Of a stretch of 20,429 bases of DNA, positions 1 to 7,561 are shown one piece after another. The stretch is taken from NCBI GenBank assembly GCA_963925015.1, contig CAWUTX010000007.1, positions 1 to 20,429 of the forward strand, written 5' to 3'. Source of the stretch: JAQBXX01 sp963925015. GTDB taxonomy: Bacteria > Pseudomonadota > Gammaproteobacteria > SURF-13. The translations under genes were made by a program, and so were the position numbers. Each line of letters starts with the position of its first letter. Position 1 is the stretch's first letter. The notes under the pieces are model-generated. The model ran no database searches and was not told the origin of the DNA. It was given only the letters and a program-made list of their open reading frames with translations.

Positions 1-29
1 CACTGGTTACCTTGCCCCCCCCACTCTGT

Positions 30-53
30 CCCGCCCCCTACACAGGGGGCGGG
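30..53. terminator. GC-rich hairpin downstream of fba
   Basis: A perfect 10-bp stem (CCCGCCCCCT paired with its complement) closes an ACAC loop. It lies about 100 bases past the fba stop codon on the side where fba transcription ends. No T-run follows on either strand, so it is not a canonical intrinsic terminator. It could stop polymerase with Rho, protect the mRNA 3' end, or belong to a gene left of the window. Confidence 0.4.
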
Positions 54-63
54 GACGTAGCGG

Positions 64-115
64 GTCGCTCCTGCGCATCCATGCGCCCGCGACATTCGCA
101 CGTCCCTGTGCAGCA
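64..115. repeat. 52-bp dispersed repeat, copy 1 (twin mini-hairpin)
   Basis: This stretch matches 14409-14460 at 49 of 52 positions in the same orientation. Each copy holds two small dyads, GCGCATCCATGCGC and GCAC..TCC..TGTGC, separated by CCGCGACATT. In this copy the second dyad is slightly degraded (GCACGTCCCTGTGC). It is non-coding and sits between the fba 3' end and the hairpin at 30-53. Two copies in 20 kb suggest a family with many members in the genome. Confidence 0.8.
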
Positions 116-153
116 GAAGTGTAGTCTTACTTACTGACTTATGAGTAAACTTT

Positions 154-1251
154 TTAGCGTTTCCCCGCGGCCGCCTGGGCCTTGCCTGCCGTGACGCGCG
201 GGTCAAGTTCGCCCTTGCCGTAACGCTTCACCATCGTATCCAGATGGATGGGTTTGATCTTGGCCGCCTGTCCTGCGCAGCCGAAGGCTTCGTAACGCAG
301 TTTGCAGATTTCCATCATGGCCTTGGTGGCGGCCTTGAAGAATTTGCGCGGGTCGAACTCGGACGGGTCTTCCGCCATCGCCTTGCGCATCGCGCCGGTG
401 GCGGCGAGACGCAGATCGGTATCGATGTTGACCTTGCGCACGCCGTGCTTGATGCCCTGCTGAATCTCCTCCACCGGCACGCCGTAGGTCTCGCGGATCT
501 CGCCGCCGTATTTATTGATGATCTCCAGCCACTCCTGCGGCACCGAGGACGATCCGTGCATGACCAGATGGGTGTCTGGAATCCGCGCGTGAATTTCCTT
601 GATGCGCTGGATGTCGAGGATGTCGCCGGTGGGCGGACGGGTGAATTTGTACGCGCCGTGGCTGGTGCCAATGGCGATGGCGAGGCTATCTACCTTGGTA
701 TCAGCGACGAACTGTGCAGCCTCCTCGGGGTCGGTAAGCAGCATGGAGTGATCCAGCGTTTCGTCCGAGCCGTGGCCGTCTTCCTCGCCCATCTTGCCGC
801 TCTCCAGCGAGCCCAGACAACCCAGCTCACCTTCCACCGACACGCCGCAGGCGTGGGCGACTTCGACCACTTTGCGAGTGACTTCGGCGTTGTACTCGTA
901 CGAGGCCGGCGTCTTCATGTCTTCCTTCAGCGAACCGTCCATCATCACCGAGGTGAAGCCGCTCTGGATGGAGCGTATGCACACGGCCGGCGACGCACCG
1001 TGATCCTGGTGCATTACGACGGGGATGTGCGGATACATCTCGATCGCCGCCCACATCATATGACGCAGGAACGGCTCGCCCGCGTAAGAGCGGGCGCCCG
1101 CCGAGGCCTGCATGATGACTGGCGCGCCGACGGCATCGGCGGCCTGCATGATGGAGTGCATCTGCTCCATATTGTTGACGTTGTAGGCGGGCACGCCGTA
1201 GCCGTGCTCCGCCGCATGATCCAGTAGTTGACGCATTGAGATAAGAGCCAT
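154..1251 (-). CDS. fba: Class II fructose-1,6-bisphosphate aldolase
   Basis: This is a cytoplasmic Zn-dependent aldolase that condenses dihydroxyacetone phosphate with glyceraldehyde-3-phosphate (or erythrose-4-phosphate) in the Calvin cycle and gluconeogenesis. The 365 residues show the class II active site. HQDHGAS at 81-87 carries the catalytic Asp83 and metal ligand His84. GELG is at 141-144, GTSHG at 195-199 includes Zn ligand His198, MHGSSS at 231-236 includes Zn ligand His232, and NIDTD at 275-279 binds substrate phosphate. The start is set by a perfect AAGGAGG Shine-Dalgarno six bases upstream. It is the last gene of the leftward prk-tkt-gap-pgk-pyk-fba series, 221 bases after pyk. 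The length and sequence resemble the autotroph-type class IIB enzymes often called CbbA/Fba. Function is near certain. Confidence 0.97.
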   Translation of the reverse strand: MALISMRQLLDHAAEHGYGVPAYNVNNMEQMHSIMQAADAVGAPVIMQASAGARSYAGEPFLRHMMWAAIEMYPHIPVVMHQDHGASPAVCIRSIQSGFTSVMMDGSLKEDMKTPASYEYNAEVTRKVVEVAHACGVSVEGELGCLGSLESGKMGEEDGHGSDETLDHSMLLTDPEEAAQFVADTKVDSLAIAIGTSHGAYKFTRPPTGDILDIQRIKEIHARIPDTHLVMHGSSSVPQEWLEIINKYGGEIRETYGVPVEEIQQGIKHGVRKVNIDTDLRLAATGAMRKAMAEDPSEFDPRKFFKAATKAMMEICKLRYEAFGCAGQAAKIKPIHLDTMVKRYGKGELDPRVTAGKAQAAAGKR

Positions 1252-1322
1252 GTGAACCTCCTTAAGTTATTCGTAATCCGGTAAACTGCTGGGCTGAGTG
1301 CCTTAATAGTACCCTTTTAGCA

Positions 1323-1460
1323 ATCCAACACGAAGACGCAAAGAACACCCAGACAAGAGTTTTGATAATATTAAGTAATCTCGTGTAGTTTTATGACCAC
1401 ATCAGGAAAATTTTTAACCATATTTTTATATCTTTGCGTCTTCGCGTCTTTGCGTTGGAT
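1323..1460. repeat. Inverted octamer-repeat element, fba-pyk gap
   Basis: Two arms of about 25-30 bases made of ACGCAAAG-like octamers face each other at 1323-1350 and 1431-1460. Both begin ATCCAAC when read inward. They enclose about 80 bases of unusually AT-rich DNA. Transcribed leftward, this would form a long imperfect hairpin between the pyk and fba messages. It belongs to the same family as the elements near 4237-4325 and 10636-10720. The AT-rich loop could hold an fba promoter, but no clear -35/-10 pair was identified. Confidence 0.75.
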
Positions 1461-1472
1461 TTTATAGACTCA

Positions 1473-2918
1473 TCAAGAGCCGACCTCGACCATATCCCCC
1501 ACGCGCACGATCTTCATCGCGTTGGTGCCGCCGTGCACGCCCATGAGGTCGCCCTTGGTGATGATGACGAGATCGCCGCTGCGCACCGCGCCACGCCGCA
1601 CCAGTTCATCCACCGCCTCTTTATTGACCTCGGCATGATTGGTGCTGAGCAGGTCGAAGCTCACGGGATAAACGCCGCGATAGAGCGTGACCTTTCTGCG
1701 AGTTGCGGCATGTTTCGTCAAGGCGTAGATCGGGATGCCGGAACTGATTCGCGACATCCACAGCGGCGTGGAGCCGGATTCGGTAAGCGCGATGATGGCC
1801 TTCGCGCCCAGATGGTTCGCCGTGTACATGGAGGCCATCGCAATGGCCTCGTCGATATGCTTGAACTCGGTGTTGATGCGATGGTCGGAAACGCGCACCG
1901 CCTGCTGCTTCTCGGCCTCGCGGCAGACACGATCCATCGCCGCCACGGCCTTGGCGGGATATTTCCCGGAGGCGGTCTCGGCGGAGAGCATCACGGCGTC
2001 GGTGCCGTCGAGCACCGCATTGGCCACATCGAACACTTCGGCGCGGGTGGGAATCTGGTTCTCGATCATGGACTCCATCATCTGCGTCGCGGTAATCACC
2101 ACGCGGTTCATGGTGCGCGCGAGACGGATGATGTGCTTCTGCACCGGCGGCAACCCGGCGTCGCCGATCTCGACGCCGAGATCGCCGCGCGCGATCATCA
2201 CCGCGTCGGAGGCCTCAATGATTTCCTCGATAGCGGCCACCGCTTCGGCGCGCTCGATCTTCGCCACGATGCCGCCTTGCCCTCCCGCGTCGCGCAACAA
2301 CTGGCGCGCCTCATGGATGTCGGCGGCACAGCGGGGAAACGACACCGCGATGTAATCCACCTGCATGCTGGCGGCGGTTTTAATATCAGCGCGATCCTTG
2401 TCGGTGAGCGCGCGCGCCGACAGTCCGCCGCCCTGGCGATTGATGCCCTTGTTGTTTGATAAGCCACCACCCACCACTACCCGGCACTGGATTTCACTGG
2501 CCGTGACCTGATCCACCCACAGCACGATGCGCCCATCGTCCAGCAGCAGGGTGTCGCCGCGCTTCACGTCATTGACGAGCTCGCGGTAACTAATACCCAC
2601 ACCCTCTTCCGTGCCACCCTCGGAGTCCCACTCGGTGCTGAGGGTAAACTTCGCACCTTCTTCCAGTGTCACGTGCGTGTTCTTGAAACGCTCGATGCGT
2701 ATCTTCGGCCCCTGCAGGTCGGCGAGCACACCGATGTGGCGGCCATAAGCGCGGGCGCGGTTGGAGGCGGTTTCGGCGCGCATGCGATGATCTTCCGCGC
2801 TACCGTGCGAGAAATTGAGGCGCACCACGTCCAGCCCGGCCTCGATCATCTGATCCAGCACCTTGGCGTCATCGGTGGCAGGACCGAGCGTGGCGACAAT
2901 TTTGGTTCGACGTTGCAT
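1473..2918 (-). CDS. pyk: Pyruvate kinase
   Basis: It converts phosphoenolpyruvate and ADP to pyruvate and ATP in the cytoplasm, draining fixed carbon from the Calvin intermediates to central metabolism. The 481-residue product begins with the family N-terminus (MQRRTKIVATLGPA). It has RLNFSHG near residue 33, the catalytic-lysine signature VAKIERAEAV in the barrel, MIARGDLGVE, and the MSAETASGKYP segment. A C-terminal allosteric domain follows (SGSTPLWMSRISS). The frame is open 14 codons further upstream, but that stretch is encoded by short tandem repeats and does not resemble the family, so the start at 2918 is preferred. No Shine-Dalgarno is visible there, only two copies of ACTACAGTGG. 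pgk lies 96 bases upstream on the same strand. Confidence 0.96.
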   Translation of the reverse strand: MQRRTKIVATLGPATDDAKVLDQMIEAGLDVVRLNFSHGSAEDHRMRAETASNRARAYGRHIGVLADLQGPKIRIERFKNTHVTLEEGAKFTLSTEWDSEGGTEEGVGISYRELVNDVKRGDTLLLDDGRIVLWVDQVTASEIQCRVVVGGGLSNNKGINRQGGGLSARALTDKDRADIKTAASMQVDYIAVSFPRCAADIHEARQLLRDAGGQGGIVAKIERAEAVAAIEEIIEASDAVMIARGDLGVEIGDAGLPPVQKHIIRLARTMNRVVITATQMMESMIENQIPTRAEVFDVANAVLDGTDAVMLSAETASGKYPAKAVAAMDRVCREAEKQQAVRVSDHRINTEFKHIDEAIAMASMYTANHLGAKAIIALTESGSTPLWMSRISSGIPIYALTKHAATRRKVTLYRGVYPVSFDLLSTNHAEVNKEAVDELVRRGAVRSGDLVIITKGDLMGVHGGTNAMKIVRVGDMVEVGS

Positions 2919-2919
2919 G

Positions 2920-2975
2920 ACTACAGTGGTATAACTACAGTGGCAAGTAACAAGTGGCAAGTGGCAAGTGGCAAG
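2920..2975. repeat. Tandem heptamers TGGCAAG in the pyk-pgk gap
   Basis: Five consecutive heptamers run from 2941 to 2975: TGGCAAG, TAACAAG, then TGGCAAG three times. They are preceded by two direct copies of ACTACAGTGG at 2920-2929 and 2934-2943, the second overlapping the first heptamer. A weak opposite-facing counterpart may lie at about 3013-3030, around the pgk stop codon. The array occupies the place where the pyk ribosome-binding site would be. Confidence 0.8.
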
Positions 2976-3014
2976 AAAAGACTTGCACGCAGCTGGGTGC
3001 TAAATGGTTTTTGG

Positions 3015-4211
3015 CTAGTCACTGGTCGCTGCCTGTTTGCCACGCTCTTCCAGAATCGCAACTGCGGGCAGGGTCTTGCCCTCCAGGAATTCGAGGAATG
3101 CTCCGCCGCCGGTGGAAATGTAGGTGATGTGGTTCTCGACGTTGTATTTTGAAACGGCCGCAAGCGTATCGCCGCCGCCCGCAAGCGAGAAGGCGGCGCT
3201 CTTGGCGATGGCCTTGGCAAGCGCCTCGGTGCCGGCGCCGAACTGGTCGAACTCGAATACGCCCACCGGGCCGTTCCACACGATGGTGCCGGCCTTGCTC
3301 AGTATCTCGGCCAGGCGCGCCGAGGTCTTGGGGCCGATGTCTAAGATCATGTCATCGTCTTTTACCTGATCGACGTTTTTCAGCGTGGCTTGGGCCGTTT
3401 CGGAAAACTCCTTGCCGCATACCACGTCCACCGGTACCGGAATCTCCGCACCGCGCGCCTTGGCGCTCTCCGCCAGCCGCTTCGCCGTAGGGATGAGGTC
3501 GGGCTCATACAACGACTTGCCGACGTTGTAGCCCGCTGCCGCGATGAAGGTGTTAGCAATACCGCCACCGACAATCAACTGATCCACGATACCGGCCAAC
3601 GATTCGAGCACGGTGAGCTTGGTGGAAACCTTGGAGCCGCCGACGATAGCGACCATGGGGCGTTTCGGATCCCTGAGCGCCAGATTCAGCGCCTTCAGTT
3701 CCTTCCACAACAGAGGGCCGGCGCACGCCACCGGCGCGTATTTTGCCACGCCGTGCGTCGAGGCCTGCGCGCGATGCGCAGTGCCAAAGGCATCCATCAC
3801 AAACACTTCACACAACGCCGCCATCTTTTTTGCCAGCGCGTCGTCGTTACCCTCTTCGCCCTTGTTGAAGCGCACGTTTTCAAACAGCACCACTTCGCCA
3901 TTCGCCACCTCCACGCCGTCCAGCCAGTCCTTGACCAGACGCACCTTCCTGCCCAGATGCTCAGACAGTTTCTCCGCGATCGGCGCCAGCGAATACTTCT
4001 CGTCATACACGCCTTCCTCAGGCCGGCCCAGGTGCGACATCACCATCACCTTAGCGCCTGTACTCATCAGAAACTCGATGGTCGGCACGCTGGCGTAGAT
4101 ACGTGTCTCATCGGTGATCTCGCCACCCTTCATCGGCACGTTGAGGTCGGCGCGAATCAGGGCGCGGATGCCAGTTAAATTTCTCAGCTCTTCTAATTTG
4201 ATGATAGACAT
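3015..4211 (-). CDS. pgk: Phosphoglycerate kinase
   Basis: It phosphorylates 3-phosphoglycerate with ATP to 1,3-bisphosphoglycerate, the first reductive step after CO2 fixation; the reverse reaction is glycolytic. The predicted protein is 398 residues, normal for the bacterial enzyme. It shows the N-domain RADLNVP signature near residue 20, SHLGRP, the FENVRF substrate loop, and VGGSKVSTK. The C-domain has the nucleotide-binding segments WNGPVGVFE and GGGDTLAAV. The start is placed at MSIIKLEELR, which matches the family and has AAGGA nine bases upstream; 16 further in-frame codons come from the adjoining repeat. The last codons (..AATSD) run into DNA resembling the intergenic heptamers. gap is 127 bases upstream and pyk 96 bases downstream. 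Confidence 0.96.
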   Translation of the reverse strand: MSIIKLEELRNLTGIRALIRADLNVPMKGGEITDETRIYASVPTIEFLMSTGAKVMVMSHLGRPEEGVYDEKYSLAPIAEKLSEHLGRKVRLVKDWLDGVEVANGEVVLFENVRFNKGEEGNDDALAKKMAALCEVFVMDAFGTAHRAQASTHGVAKYAPVACAGPLLWKELKALNLALRDPKRPMVAIVGGSKVSTKLTVLESLAGIVDQLIVGGGIANTFIAAAGYNVGKSLYEPDLIPTAKRLAESAKARGAEIPVPVDVVCGKEFSETAQATLKNVDQVKDDDMILDIGPKTSARLAEILSKAGTIVWNGPVGVFEFDQFGAGTEALAKAIAKSAAFSLAGGGDTLAAVSKYNVENHITYISTGGGAFLEFLEGKTLPAVAILEERGKQAATSD

Positions 4212-4236
4212 AAAGTGCAATCCTTGTAAAAAACTT

Positions 4237-4325
4237 AACGCAAAGGCGTAAAGTCGCAAAGAACGCCAAGATGGGCTATGGGCTTTTGCATATGATTCCT
4301 TTGCGTCTTCGCGTCTTGGTGTTGG
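4237..4325. repeat. Inverted octamer-repeat element, pgk-gap gap
   Basis: ACGCAAAG-type octamers at 4237-4270 face their complements (CTTTGCGTCTTCGCGTCTTGG) at 4299-4319 and onward to 4325. About 28 bases of unrelated sequence lie between. The arms pair imperfectly. This is the same family as at 1323-1460 and 10636-10720. It fills most of the space between the gap stop codon and the pgk start, so a polycistronic message would carry it as a hairpin. Confidence 0.75.
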
Positions 4326-4338
4326 AAGTTTTTAATTT

Positions 4339-5349
4339 TTACTTGGCGCTCATCAACGCCACCGTGGTATCCAGCATACGGTTGGAGAAACCCCACTCGT
4401 TGTCATACCAAGCGAGCACCTTGACCAGCTTGCCATCGACGACCTTGGTGAGCGTTGAGTCATAGGTGCTAGAGGCCGGGTCGTGGTTAAAATCCACGGA
4501 AACGAGCTGCTTGTCATTGTAGTTTAACACGCCCTTCAGCTCGCCGTTGGCCGCCTCTTTCATGATGGCGTCGATCTCATCCTTGCTGGTCTCGCGCGCG
4601 GCGACGAAGGTCAAATCCACCAGCGACACATTGATGGTCGGCACACGCACCGCGAAACCGTCGAGCTTGCCTGCCAGCTCCGGCAGCACTAGGCCGATAG
4701 CCGCCGCCGCACCGGTCTTGGCGGGTATCTGCGACATGGTCGCGGAACGCGCGCGGCGCAGGTCGGAGTGATACACGTCGGTCAGCACCTGGTCATTGGT
4801 GTAGCTGTGTATCGTGGTCATGATGCCATGCACGAGACCGATCTTCTTATGCAACGGCGCCACCATCGGCGCGAGGCAATTTGTGGTGCAGGAGCCATTG
4901 GAGATCACGGTGTGCGCGGACTTCAGCGTCAGATGATTCACTCCGTACACAATGGTTGCATCCACCTCGGTAGCCGGTGCGGAAATGATGACCTTTTTCG
5001 CACCCGCCTTGAGGTGCAGGCTGGCCTTCTCTTTGGTGGTAAAAATACCAGTGCACTCGTGTACCACGTCCACACCGAGCTCGCCCCACGGCAGTTTTGA
5101 CGGATCGCGCTCGGAGCAGACGCGAATCTTGTCGCCGTTCACGATCATGTAGTCGCCTTCCACCGTCACCGTGCCGGGGAATTTTCCATGCACCGTATCG
5201 TACTGTGTGAGGTGGGCGTTGGTCTCGGCATTGCCGAGATCGTTGATCGCCACGATCTGGATATCCTTGTTACGTTTGCCTTCATACACCGCGCGCAGCA
5301 CGTTGCGTCCGATACGGCCGTAGCCGTTGATTGCAATTTTAATTGCCAT
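4339..5349 (-). CDS. gap: Glyceraldehyde-3-phosphate dehydrogenase, type I
   Basis: It interconverts 1,3-bisphosphoglycerate and glyceraldehyde-3-phosphate, the reductive step of the Calvin cycle. The 336 residues open with a Rossmann motif (AINGYGRIGR, 6-15). The catalytic cysteine is Cys154 in SNGSCTTNC and its partner is His181 in TTIHSYTNDQ. The C-terminus WYDNEWGFSNRM is diagnostic. Asp37 in AINDLG is the residue that usually confers NAD preference, so an NAD-linked bacterial enzyme is more likely than a plastid-type NADPH enzyme. The start at MAIKIAINGYG has GGAG seven bases upstream; longer in-frame starts fall in repeat DNA. It lies between tkt (147-base gap) and pgk. Confidence 0.97.
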   Translation of the reverse strand: MAIKIAINGYGRIGRNVLRAVYEGKRNKDIQIVAINDLGNAETNAHLTQYDTVHGKFPGTVTVEGDYMIVNGDKIRVCSERDPSKLPWGELGVDVVHECTGIFTTKEKASLHLKAGAKKVIISAPATEVDATIVYGVNHLTLKSAHTVISNGSCTTNCLAPMVAPLHKKIGLVHGIMTTIHSYTNDQVLTDVYHSDLRRARSATMSQIPAKTGAAAAIGLVLPELAGKLDGFAVRVPTINVSLVDLTFVAARETSKDEIDAIMKEAANGELKGVLNYNDKQLVSVDFNHDPASSTYDSTLTKVVDGKLVKVLAWYDNEWGFSNRMLDTTVALMSAK

Positions 5350-5391
5350 TAGTGATCTCCAAAATTTAAACAAAATAGTTCTTGTAACCGC

Positions 5392-5490
5392 GAGAAAAGA
5401 GAGAAAATACAAGAGAAAAGTAAATACAGATCCCGGATGAAAAATATTTCTCCGTTTTTCTACTTTTCTCTTTTCTCTTGCCTCTTGTAT
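5392..5490. repeat. Inverted GAGAAAA-repeat element, gap-tkt gap
   Basis: Purine-rich GAGAAAA-type heptamers at 5392-5420 face pyrimidine-rich complements at 5463-5490 across a unique loop. The right arm contains TTTTCTCTTGCCTCTT, a 16-mer found exactly again in the bioA-cytochrome gap (from 14374). Similar heptamers flank the tRNA-rpoD gap. The element spans most of the 147 bases between tkt and gap. Confidence 0.75.
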
Positions 5491-5496
5491 CGGCCG

Positions 5497-7491
5497 TTAA
5501 AGCAAATCCGTCACCGCGTCGATCACATTTTCCACGGTGAATCCGAAGTGCTTGAACAGATCGCCTGCCGGTGCGGATTCGCCGAAGGTGTTGATGCCCA
5601 CCACCTTGCCCTCGAATCCGACGTATTTCATCCAGCCATCGGTGACGCCGGCCTCGACCGCCACACGCGCGGTAATGGACTTGGGCAGCACGGACTCGCG
5701 GTAGGCGGCATCCTGCGCATCGAACAACTGTGTACACGGCATGGACACGACCCGTATGCTGAAGCCGCGATCATTCAGTTGCCTGGCGGCATCAATGGCG
5801 AGGCCCACTTCAGAGCCGGTGGAGATGATGATCGCTTGCACCAGATATTTACACTCCAGCAGCACATAACCGCCGCGTCTGATGTTCGCAATCTGCTGCG
5901 CGTTGCGTGGCTGATGATTGAGATTCTGGCGTGAAAAAATGAGGCACGACGGGCCACTGGTATGTTCGATGGCGGCCTGCCAGGCGACAGCCGACTCCAC
6001 CGCATCGGACGGACGCCAGGTCTGCATGTTCGGAATCAGGCGCAAGGTGGCCGTCTGCTCTACCGGCTGGTGCGTGGGGCCGTCTTCGCCCAGACCAATC
6101 GAGTCGTGCGTATAGACGAACAACACACGCTGCTTCATCAGTGCCGCCATGCGCAGCGCGTTACGCGCATATTCGGAGAACATCAGGAACGTCGCACCGT
6201 AGGGAATGAATCCACCGTGCAGCGCGACACCGTTCATGATCGCGGACATGGCGAATTCGCGCACGCCGTAGTAGATGTAGTTGCCGTCGGACACGGTGTT
6301 GCTGACGCCGACTGAGCCCTTCCAGATGGTCAGGTTGGAACCGGCCAGATCGGCCGAGCCGCCCAGCAGTTCGGGCAACAACGGGCCGAAGCCGTTTAGC
6401 GTATTCTGCGAGGCCTTGCGCGAGGCGATGGTCTCGCCCTTCTCGGCCACGGCAGTAACGTAGGCCGCAGACTTTTCCGCCCAGTCAGTGGGCAGTTCGC
6501 CACGCAGACGGCGCTCCAGTTGCTCGGCCAGTTCCGGGTGGGCCTGCTGGTAGGCGGCAAAACGCTGGTTCCAGTCCGCTTCCAGCTTGGCGCCTTTGGG
6601 GCGCGCATCGAAGCCCGCATAGTACTCGTCGGGCATCACAAACGGCTCGTGTTTCCAGCCCAGATTTTCGCGCGTGGCGGCAATCTCTTTTTCGCCCAGC
6701 GCCGCGCCGTGGCAATCGTGACTGCCGCACAGATTCGGTGCGCCGAAGCCGATCACGGTCTTGCAGCAGATAAGCGACGGTTTGTCGTTCACGGAGCGCG
6801 CTTCTTGAATCGCCTGCTTCAGCGCGTCGGCGTTGTGGCCGTCCACGCCCGGCACCACATGCCAGCCGTAGGCCTCGAAACGCTTCGGTGTATCGTCGGT
6901 GAACCAGCCCTCGACGTGGCCGTCAATGGAGATGCCGTTGTCGTCGTAAAACGCGATGATCTTGCCGAGGCCGAGTGTGCCCGCGAGCGAGCAGGCCTCG
7001 TGCGAGATGCCTTCCATCAAGCAGCCGTCACCCAAAAACACATAAGTGTAGTGGTCGATGATGTGGTGGCCGTCGCGGTTAAACTGGCCGGCCAGCAGCT
7101 TTTCGGCCAGCGCCATGCCGACGGCGTTGGTGAGACCCTGGCCGAGCGGGCCAGTGGTGGTCTCGATGCCCGGCGCGTAGCCATATTCAGGGTGGCCCGG
7201 CGTTTTCGAGTGCAGTTGGCGGAAACGCTTGATCTCCTCCATGGGGAGGTCGTAACCGGTGAGGTGCAGCATCGAATACAGCAGCATCGAACCATGGCCG
7301 TTCGATAACACGAAGCGGTCGCGGTCGGCCCACTTGGGGTTGGCCGGGTTGTGGTGCAGGAAATCGTTCCACAATACCTCGGCGATATCGGCCATGCCCA
7401 TCGGCATGCCGGGGTGGCCGGATTTGGCCTTCTCTACGGCATCCATGGACAGCACGCGGATGGCGTTGGCTAACTCTCTGCGAGAGGGCAT
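5497..7491 (-). CDS. tkt: Transketolase
   Basis: This thiamine-diphosphate enzyme transfers two-carbon units between sugar phosphates and regenerates the pentose phosphates needed for CO2 fixation. The 664 residues match full-length bacterial transketolase. Visible are SGHPGMPMG with His26, SNGHGSMLLY, GPLGQGL, and the TPP motif GDGCLMEG at 154-161 with the metal-binding Asn185. The pyrimidine domain has DSIGLGEDGPTHQP with the catalytic glutamate region, and the C-terminal domain is complete. The start has AGGAG six bases upstream. prk ends 70 bases upstream, consistent with a cbb operon, so cbbT is an alternative name. Confidence 0.97.
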   Translation of the reverse strand: MPSRRELANAIRVLSMDAVEKAKSGHPGMPMGMADIAEVLWNDFLHHNPANPKWADRDRFVLSNGHGSMLLYSMLHLTGYDLPMEEIKRFRQLHSKTPGHPEYGYAPGIETTTGPLGQGLTNAVGMALAEKLLAGQFNRDGHHIIDHYTYVFLGDGCLMEGISHEACSLAGTLGLGKIIAFYDDNGISIDGHVEGWFTDDTPKRFEAYGWHVVPGVDGHNADALKQAIQEARSVNDKPSLICCKTVIGFGAPNLCGSHDCHGAALGEKEIAATRENLGWKHEPFVMPDEYYAGFDARPKGAKLEADWNQRFAAYQQAHPELAEQLERRLRGELPTDWAEKSAAYVTAVAEKGETIASRKASQNTLNGFGPLLPELLGGSADLAGSNLTIWKGSVGVSNTVSDGNYIYYGVREFAMSAIMNGVALHGGFIPYGATFLMFSEYARNALRMAALMKQRVLFVYTHDSIGLGEDGPTHQPVEQTATLRLIPNMQTWRPSDAVESAVAWQAAIEHTSGPSCLIFSRQNLNHQPRNAQQIANIRRGGYVLLECKYLVQAIIISTGSEVGLAIDAARQLNDRGFSIRVVSMPCTQLFDAQDAAYRESVLPKSITARVAVEAGVTDGWMKYVGFEGKVVGINTFGESAPAGDLFKHFGFTVENVIDAVTDLL

Positions 7492-7561
7492 CGTTGTCTC
7501 CTAAATTAAAAAATAAAATGCTTCAGCGCGCCCGATGCACGGCGCTCTCGACACAATACGC

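Noticed and set aside
2941..2975. Tandem heptamers as a CRISPR array
   Set aside because: The unit is 7 bp with no spacers and no cas genes nearby.
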